A stretch of 64,000 nucleotides of DNA from NCBI GenBank assembly GCA_007258455.2, contig VDFB02275516.1, positions 372,001 through 436,000 of the forward strand, given 5' to 3'. This DNA is from Sequoia sempervirens. Its lineage: Eukaryota; Streptophyta; Pinopsida; Cupressales; Cupressaceae. Below the pieces are notes generated by a model, which was given only the letters and a program-made list of their open reading frames with translations, ran no database searches and had not been told where the DNA came from. Each line of letters opens with the position of its first letter. The first letter of the stretch is position 1. Of this stretch, positions 59,605-64,000 are shown in pieces. The position numbers and the translations under genes were made by a program.

Positions 59605-60249
59605 TAAATTATTCTTTACTTTGAATTTAATAAGTAATTATTATTCATTTTTTTATTTGAATTCGACTAAAATCCCAATTGAGAGGTTGATTGAAAACAT
59701 CTATAACTTTCAAATGGTGTCACATTTTTGAATCCAAAACATGCATCACATTCTATGCTTCACATACTATAAGACTAAAAAAAAGATTGAATTTCATGAA
59801 TTTTTGACCAAGTTAAGGTGGTCCGGACATACGAGTTTTATATTTTTTTAAAAGTTGTAATAAAAAATCATAATTAAATATTTAAATAGAAAAGATTACA
59901 AAAAATATGCATCACATCAGGGACATGATTCCTCTACTTATATCTAAAATATTATAAAAAAATATTATCATTTTATTTTGGTTAGGGTGGTTAGACACTT
60001 CTTATTTTTTCCCTGAAATTTAAGTACTACTTGCGTTGAAATTTCAAATTTTCACCAAATAGATTTTTTTAAAACAAACCTAGTAGTTTAGAAATTACAT
60101 TCAATTTGCTATAGATTTTATTCTTACATATTTTTGAAATAATATAGATAAATTATTCATTTTTTTACGTCAAGTTGCTTAACTCTGATTTTTCTGAATT
60201 TTTTGCCACTTAAGGGCATGTTTATTCCATGATGATCCTGCACATACCC
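59605..60249 (-). mobile_element. TIR element copy 4, right part
   Basis: After TAAAT (59605-59609) the interior of the TIR element resumes (TTTACTTTGAATTTAATAAG...) and ends ATGATCCTGCACATACCC at 60249. It joins 42609-42744 across Element B. Confidence 0.88.
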
Positions 60250-61929
60250 CACAAAAAAATCTCTCAAGGAGAATCCTACCTTCATCTCTCGGTCTACTAG
60301 GGCATGATCTTTTAATTTTTCTTTGGGGTGATCCCATAATAGTGGTTTACAATTTTTGGCCAAACTGGACACTGAAATTATTATTTTTAACTAAATCTTC
60401 ACATTCGGGCACCTATAGCGGCTAAACTGTGAGGAATTTGAAGATGGTGTAAACTAGAGTCTCATCAAATTTTGTCTATAGATTCTAAAAATATTTTTTC
60501 AAAATTTTTGGAATCAAATTGCACTTCTTTTTCCATCTCCCATGAAAATTGACTTTTTTCATAAAACAACATTTTCAAAAAGTGATGCACACTGTATAAC
60601 GCATAACTTTTTTTCCATGAACGATAAAATTCTAATTCTTTCAAATTTAGATTTTTAACTCTGATATCTAGTGTTTCCACTTGGTTAGATAGTTTTTTAT
60701 TGAATATTTTTTCCTTATTCAAGTTTCAAAGTCAAACGAATTACAATTTAGACACAGGGCAACCGTATAACGCGTAACTTTTTTTGTATATGTCAAAATT
60801 TAATTTAATTTTTTTTGTTGGATCAAGGATTTCAATATCTGGTGCACTCATATTTTTTAATTTTTTTTTTTAATAATCTTCTATTTTTCCACATGTGAAA
60901 AACAAAGAAATTCATTTTGACGAAAAACCTATGTTTAATAAAACTTAAAAAACAAATACATAACAAAACCAAAACATATTAAAATTATATTCATTAGATA
61001 GCTTGTTCTGAGGAATACCATAATCATTTGAAATAAATTTTAAATGAGTTCATTTGATCCCCCAAAAGCTAAATCAAAAGTGATTTTTTATCAACATTTT
61101 GATAGGTGTAAAGGAGACGCATTTATAGGTATGGTTTAAAACTAGCGAGGTTCTATCCAAGGGGTTTTGATCTAAGGTGATTTGATCAAACCCTCTTCAA
61201 TTGGAATCCTTAAAATAGAACTTTTTAAGGCTTAAATCATTATATTTTGTAAAAATATTTGATTTCAGCTAAAATTTGTTCCTCTCAGGAATTGTAAACC
61301 ACTATTATGACAGTACCCTTTGAAACAACACTCAAAATCGTATTGTCTCTAAGAGGGGAAAAATGTAGACATTGAAAAATTGTCTTAGGTCTCTGATGAC
61401 ACCTTTTTCACTAATTTTTTATTTAAAACTGATTAAATAATTTATTATTTAATTAGCGCTAATGTTCTTCTAATTTCCTATAGTTAAATAATTTTTAATT
61501 ATTTTATTATTGTTCTTCTAAACCATTAATTAAATAATTTTCATTATTTAGTTAATGTTCATCATTATTTCTTCCTAACTATTCCTCTTAGATTAAATAA
61601 TTATTTAATCCCTTACTTAATCTTTCCTCTCAAATTAAATAATTCTTTAATTTGTCTTCAATTTCAATCATCCCTAAACTTGCTAATTTTGAAAGGTGAG
61701 GATAATTCATTTTATTTAATTATAAAATCTTTAATTATCCTCACCTATATTTCATTCCCACTTATCTCTCCCACTTTCTCTCACTTCACTTCCGCTTTTC
61801 TCTTCCACTTTCTAATTTTTATTCCCACTTATCTCTTCCATTTTTCTAATTTCTATCTCACTTAACTCTTTCCCCTTTCCACTCATGACTCTTATTTTCC
61901 AAATCCATTCCACTTTTGAAATGGTAGCT
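60250..61929. other. AT-rich stretch, no supported gene
   Basis: No coding motif. GTATAACGC(A/G)TAACTTTTTTT appears twice (near 60594 and 60765). AATTAAATAATT-type inverted repeats occur at 61430-61640, resembling Element B's LTR hairpins. Confidence 0.5.
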
Positions 61930-62150
61930 TTTAGTTGAAAATAAATAGCTTCTTTATTTAATTTCAGTTAACTCTTCTCTTTCTCAATTTAACTCATCCT
62001 TCACTCTTTCATTTCTTCACTTTTGAAAAAGTATATTTTGATGAAAATAATACTTTATTTATTTTTAGTTAACTCATTTTGTCCTCCACTTTTAAATGCA
62101 AGTTTCCCTTCTAACTTATCCTTCCATTCAATCTTGTCCATTGATTATCA
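61930..62150 (+). repeat. Single copy of hairpin-arm sequence, first part
   Basis: GTTAACTCTTCTCTTTCTCAATTTAACTCATCC and following sequence match the right arm of the 33015-34074 inverted repeat. It is interrupted by TIR copy 5 and resumes at 62946. Confidence 0.8.
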
Positions 62151-62945
62151 GGGTATGTGCAGGATCATCATGGAAAAAAACATGCCCTTAAGTGGCAAAA
62201 AAATTCAGAAAAATCAAAGTTAGGCAACTTGACATAAAAATTTCAATAAGTTATCTATATTATTTCAGAAATATGTAAGAATACAATCTCTAGAAAATTG
62301 AATTTAGTTTCTAAAGTACTAGGTTTTTTTTTTTTAAATTCTATTTGGTGAAAATTTGAACTTTCAATGTAGTAGTACATAAATTTCAGCTAAAAAATAA
62401 GAAGTAGGTGTCTGTCTAACCACCCTAACCAGAATAAAATGATAATATTTTTTTATAAGGTTTTAGATATAAGTAGATGACTCATGTGTCGATGTGATGC
62501 ATATTTTCTTGTATTTTTTTTCCAGGTAAATAATTAATTATGAATTTTTTATTTCAACTTTTAAAAAATATAAAAACTCCTATGTCTGGCCACCTTAACT
62601 TCTTCAAAACTTCATGAAATTCATTTTTCTTAATCTTATAGTATGTGAAGCATAGAATGTGATGCATGTTTTGGATTCAAAAAATGTGATACCATTTGAA
62701 AGCTATAGATGATTTTTAATTAGGCTATCAAATAGGACTTTAGTCATAATTCAAATAGAAAATGAATAATAATTATTTATTAAATTTTAATTAAAGCATA
62801 ATTTATATTAGTGGAAAGTTGAGAATCTCCTTTAAAAACCCTTTTCGTTTCATCAATTTTGGGTGACAAAAAGTTGTTAGCCACATACCCTACACATACC
62901 CATCATATCGCCACTTTTTGGCCCATCATGATCCTGCACATACCC
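62151..62945 (+). mobile_element. TIR element copy 5 (795 bp)
   Basis: Starts GGGTATGTGCAGGATCATCATGG and ends ATGATCCTGCACATACCC. It is flanked by ATCA at 62147-62150 and 62946-62949, a perfect 4-bp duplication, although a nearby short duplication (ATTCAATCTTGTCCATT) complicates the exact site. Non-coding. Confidence 0.9.
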
Positions 62946-63299
62946 ATCATTCAATCTTGTCCATTCAATTATCTTTTTGAAATCTGTAAATTGAGGACTT
63001 ATTTCTCAATTTAGGAGAGACCACATCTTTGATTTCATTGCAATCATTCTGTCAAATTGCTTTCAATATTTAGTGCATTTGATCGCATTTGAGAGCTACA
63101 CATTGAATCTATTGAAGGAATAAGAAGGACAACAAAATGGAGTGAGAGAATTGCATCACAAGGGTTTGCATTTCCATTTCTTTCTTTATGTATTTCATTC
63201 TCAAAATTTTGTTGATGTATTGGGATTTTATTTCATAATATTTTCTTTGTTGTCTCAACATTTTGATATCATGTCATCTTTAACCATTTTCCATAGATA
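62946..63299 (+). repeat. Single copy of hairpin-arm sequence, second part
   Basis: TTGAGGACTTATTTCTCAATTTAGGAGAGACC through TTAACCATTTTCC matches the right arm ending at 34074. It shows that the arm also exists as a single, non-inverted repeat. Confidence 0.8.
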
Positions 63300-64000
63300 C
63301 AATCAACATACCTGTCTTTTTAAAGTTGTTACACAAAAAAAATACTACAATATAAGAAATCATATATGGAAACAATGAAATTTCCCCTACTTCACCATTG
63401 TGTGATATATGATATGGCTCCATTAAATTTTTGATTGGTCTTCCATACTTTTCTTGCTTGGGGGTTTGGCTAGAGCCCATTAGGCTTTGTGATGCAAATA
63501 TGGTAGGGAGGAGAACGAGCATGGATTTTGTAGTTTTTCCTTATACTGTTATACATTGACTGCTACAAATACACAACATATTGTATTTTGTCAATTGCAT
63601 TTCTCTATGCTTATACAACTATCTTTTCAGCTTGCCAAATCAACTATTTAAACCTGCTTCTTTATGATGATACCTATTTTCTTTAGGTTATGACAATAAT
63701 TATGTGATGCGATCCTAAATGTTTTTTATGTAAAGAAAACCTTTCCCATCTCTTTAAACTTATACATAGGTAACAAAATTTGAAATATATTGATACAAGA
63801 TTAAAGCTACATCCTTTGGTGATAAATATTGAAGATAAATAGAGAATTGTATAAGAGGTATTAGAATAACATTTATTTTCTACCAAATATTATAGACAAA
63901 AAACAACATTAAATAGAGCTCCTAAATATGGAGTATAGAAGACGAAAACTACGATAATGAATAGTTTGTTATGGGGAACTGAAAAAAACAATATCATGAA
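63300..64000 (-). repeat. AT-rich end of window with inverted ~210-bp repeat copy
   Basis: Bases 63840-64000 are the reverse complement of the repeat family of 21780-22600 (GGGGAACTGAAAAAAAC, ATAATGAATAGTTTG). The first ~540 bases show nothing supported. Confidence 0.6.

Overview
The window is repeat DNA of a large land-plant genome. No ordinary host gene, tRNA, rRNA or CRISPR array could be supported. It contains two nearly complete but inactivated Ty3/gypsy LTR retrotransposons, five copies of an unfamiliar ~780-bp terminal-inverted-repeat (TIR) element, a decayed older gypsy element, a 1.06-kb inverted repeat and long AT-rich stretches with micro- and minisatellites. Giant Tat/Ogre-like elements and nested insertions suggest a gymnosperm or another big-genome plant. 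That is inference; the species cannot be read from the window.

Element A (111-20580, minus strand) is 20.5 kb with a perfect 5-bp target-site duplication (GGTTG). Its LTRs are about 6.3 kb, and each carries its own decayed sense-strand ORF of roughly 1,200 codons. The internal region (6441-14094) encodes, in element order, a gag-like protein, protease, an RNase H-like domain lying BEFORE reverse transcriptase, RT, a second degenerate RNase H, and integrase. One TIR element (15296-16061) sits in the 5' LTR exactly at the 3' end of the LTR-borne ORF.

The middle (20586-42744) has no intact gene. It holds a 268-bp tandem pair, ~210-bp repeats, a 2.09-kb tandem duplication containing four copies of an exactly 161-bp exon-like block, an LTR-like unit with a 32-bp perfect palindrome, a ~1.06-kb near-perfect inverted repeat (33015-34074), and a plus-strand remnant of a gypsy polyprotein (about 34.9-42.6 kb) interrupted by TIR copies 2 and 3.

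Element B (42745-59604, minus strand) is 16.9 kb with 1.2-kb LTRs and a perfect TAAAT duplication. It is inserted inside TIR copy 4. It has TATA box, PBS, gag, protease, G-patch, RT, RNase H, a second RNase H AFTER RT, integrase and polypurine tract. Between pol and the 3' LTR it carries an antisense plant mobile domain (PMD) ORF. Arrays of a GCGCAT motif lie in the leader of gag-pol and, in mirror orientation, in the leader of the antisense PMD gene. Beyond it (60250-64000) lie a single copy of the hairpin-arm sequence, split by TIR copy 5, and more AT-rich repeats.

The most novel-looking items are the complete gene inside Element A's LTR, the paired GCGCAT arrays in front of two convergent genes in Element B, the TIR family with 4-bp target duplications, and the PMD frame whose internal stops are only TAG or TGA.
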